Assembly: GCA_045403015.1 (NCBI GenBank)
Contig: JAXIPI010000319.1
Span: 1-14,115 of the forward strand
Origin: Gaiellasilicea sp045403015
GTDB lineage: Bacteria; Actinomycetota; Thermoleophilia; Gaiellales; Gaiellaceae
Direction: 5' to 3'
Length of the DNA stretch: 14,115 bases
Shown: positions 12,524 through 14,115 of the stretch, piece by piece
Position numbering within the stretch: the stretch's first letter is position 1
How the letters are laid out: the number at the start of each line of letters is the position of its first letter
Notes under the pieces: generated by a model
What the model was told of the DNA's origin: nothing
Databases searched by the model: none
What the model saw: only the letters and a program-made list of their open reading frames with translations
Made by a program: the position numbers and the translations under genes

Positions 12524-13732
12524 CGGCGACGCTCGAGCAGTTTCCGGATCGCGCTGGAGGCGCTGCGTGCGAACTGGTTCCGCGCAATGCTGACCGCCCT
12601 CGGCGTCGTGATCGGCGTTGCCTCCCTCGTCGCCGTCACCGCCGTCAGCGCCGGCGCCCAGAAGGAGGTCGCGGACAGCATCCGCCGGCTCGGCGCGAAC
12701 GTCGTCCTCGTGGACGGCGAGTTCATCACGATCGGCAGCGGACAGTCGGCGAGCGAGCGGACGATCACCCCGGAGGACGTCGCGGCGATCGCGAAGCTGC
12801 CGACCGTCGACGCCGTTGCACCGCACCAGGACATCGAAAGCCTCACCGTCTCGGCGGGGCGCAACAACACCGTTACCCGGCTGTTCGGCGTCACTCCGTC
12901 CTACGCCGACATCTACAACCAGTCCGCGGCGAGTGGGCGCCTGCTCTCGACGGCGGACATCGACTTCGGCCGCAGCGTCATGGTGCTCGGCACCGTCCCA
13001 GCGGCCAAGCTCTTTCCCGGCCGGAGCCCGATCGGCGAGACGGTCCGCGTCGGAAGCCACGAGTTCGAGGTGATCGGTGTCCAGGTCCGCAAGGGGAAGT
13101 TGAGCGGCGAGAGCCTCGACAACCGCATCTTCGTCCCGCTTCCCCTCGTCCTTCGAGTCCTGCTCGGCGGCACGACGACGAAGAGCGTCGGCGTCCGCGT
13201 CCGCAGTGAGACGGAGATCGAGGCCACGATGGACGCGATCGGCGAGCTCCTCCGCCGCCAGCACGAGCTCCCCGCCTCGTACGCCGACGACTTCTCGACC
13301 GAGGATCAGGCGGAATTCGTGAAGGAGGCGCAGAAGGCGACCGGGACCTTCCGCCTGCTGACCTTCGCCCTCGGCGGGATCGCGCTGCTCGTGGGCGGAA
13401 TCGGGATCATGAACATGATGCTCGTGTCGGTGCGCGAGCGGACGCGGGAGATCGGGATCCGCAAGTCGGTCGGAGCCGATCCGCGGGCTGTCCGGACCCA
13501 GTTCCTGATCGAGGCGGTCGTGCTCAGCACCTCCGGCGGCGTCGCCGGACTGCTCGCGGGAATCGTGACCACGCGGCTGATCGGGATGTTTGCCGGCTGG
13601 CAGACGCTCGTCGCTCCGCGGTCGCTCGTACTGGCCTTCGCCGTGGCGGTTTCTGTCGGCCTCTTCTTCGGCTTCTACCCAGCGCGCCGGGCGGCGCGGC
13701 TCGATCCGATCGCGGCGTTGCGGTATGAGTAG
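12520..13732 (+). CDS. MacB/FtsX-type ABC permease, apparent frameshift near the 5' end
   Basis: Membrane subunit of the exporter. The frame from 12587 to the stop encodes LTALGVVIGVASLVAVTAV (first membrane helix), a large external domain (MacB periplasmic-core type, about 250 residues) and three C-terminal membrane helices. The conserved segment GGIGIMNMMLVSVRERTREIGIRKSVGA follows the second helix. The expected N-terminus FRIALEALRANWFRAM is encoded in this frame just upstream but has no start codon before a stop at 12521. The ATG at 12520, overlapping the ATPase stop as ATGA, opens a different frame. Removing one T from the TTT at 12541-12543 joins them as MTATLEQFRIALEAL and so on, giving 403 residues, a normal length. 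Hence a sequencing indel or a real mutation; the remainder is intact and conserved. A start at ATG 12587 would lose the cytoplasmic N-terminal helix. Confidence 0.85.
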
Positions 13733-13741
13733 GCGCCGGTC

Positions 13742-14115
13742 ATGACCGCCGTTGTCGAGGCTCAGGGGATCCGCAAGGAGTACGGATCGCTCGTGGCCGT
13801 CGAGGATCTGAGCTTCGCGGTCGAGGCGGGCGAGATCCTCGGCGTCCTCGGACCGAACGGGGCTGGAAAGACCACAGCGATCCGCGTCCTGACGACGATC
13901 CTTTCGCCCACGCGGGGGAGCTTCCACGTGGCGGGCATGCCGCACACCCGGCCGACCGAGATCAGGAAGTCCATCGGCGTGCTGCCGGAGAGCGCGGGCT
14001 ACCCGGAGCAACAGACCTGCGATGAGTTCCTTCGCTTCTACGCCCGCCTCTACGGCCACAGCCGGGCAAGCGCGGCGTCGGTGGCCAGGGCTCTGCTCAC
14101 CGAGGTGGGCCTGAT
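13742..14115 (+). CDS. ABC transporter ATP-binding protein, ABC-2/DrrA-like (partial, cut by window end)
   Basis: The first 124 codons of a second ATPase, starting 9 nt after the permease stop. Walker A is GPNGAGKTT at residues 37-45. The GVLPESAGYPEQQT segment and FLRFYARLYG are typical of the DrrA/CcmA/ABC-2 branch, where an ATPase with its own multi-span permease exports drugs, lipids or polysaccharides. The remaining motifs lie outside the window. Its branch differs from the MacB-type ATPase upstream, so it is probably the start of another transporter transcribed in the same direction, with its permease beyond the edge. No strong Shine-Dalgarno is seen in the short gap. Confidence 0.92.
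   Translation, partial: MTAVVEAQGIRKEYGSLVAVEDLSFAVEAGEILGVLGPNGAGKTTAIRVLTTILSPTRGSFHVAGMPHTRPTEIRKSIGVLPESAGYPEQQTCDEFLRFYARLYGHSRASAASVARALLTEVGL

Noticed and set aside
12520..13209. 229-codon frame starting at the ATGA junction as a separate protein
   Set aside because: After the first eight codons it is an Arg/Pro-rich shadow of the permease. It is explained by the frameshift.
11120..14059. 979-codon minus-strand frame across the export operon
   Set aside because: It runs antisense to four well-supported plus-strand genes with intact motifs, and its translation is low-complexity.

Overview
The window is very GC-rich, uses GTG and TTG starts freely, and codes almost throughout. A 186-aa secreted protein (signal peptide, 10-residue repeats, short Gly-X-Y tract) resembles a type common in deep-branching, GC-rich actinobacteria of the Thermoleophilia (Solirubrobacterales/Gaiellales). 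A sigma factor fused to an anti-sigma and wall-type modules, and MacB-type exporters, fit the same origin. The assignment comes from sequence character alone. No tRNA, rRNA, CRISPR, insertion sequence or phage gene was seen.

Minus strand, 5322 to 1: a tightly packed cassette of four genes. In order of transcription it encodes a 934-aa protein built largely of a regular 29-residue helical repeat and ending in an HELGH metallopeptidase-like domain; a 305-aa gingipain/CHAT-like cysteine-peptidase homologue; an acyl carrier protein; and a ketoacyl synthase. The junctions are 4-nt TTGA overlaps or a short overlap, and the three downstream genes appear to use non-ATG starts. A 5' hairpin covers the ribosome binding site and start codon of the first gene. 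I do not recognise this combination; it is the best candidate here for an undescribed system.

Minus strand, 9903 to 5344: envelope and sigma-factor genes. A collagen-like secreted protein is followed, across a hairpin, by a 419-aa secreted protein with two Cys-containing fibronectin-like modules and then a strong hairpin terminator. Next come a 60-aa ORF, an ECF sigma factor fused to a zinc anti-sigma domain, a membrane segment and extracellular Ig-like and CARDB modules, and a DUF309 protein. A nearly identical 28-nt element precedes both the collagen-like gene and the 60-aa/sigma unit. It is probably the promoter of one ECF regulon, perhaps that of the sigma factor encoded here.

Plus strand, 9960 to the right edge: a MacAB-like export operon. 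It has a lipoprotein membrane-fusion protein with 52-residue coiled-coil repeats, an ATPase joined by an ATGA overlap, a permease whose 5' end carries an apparent one-base frameshift, and the beginning of a second ABC ATPase cut by the window edge.
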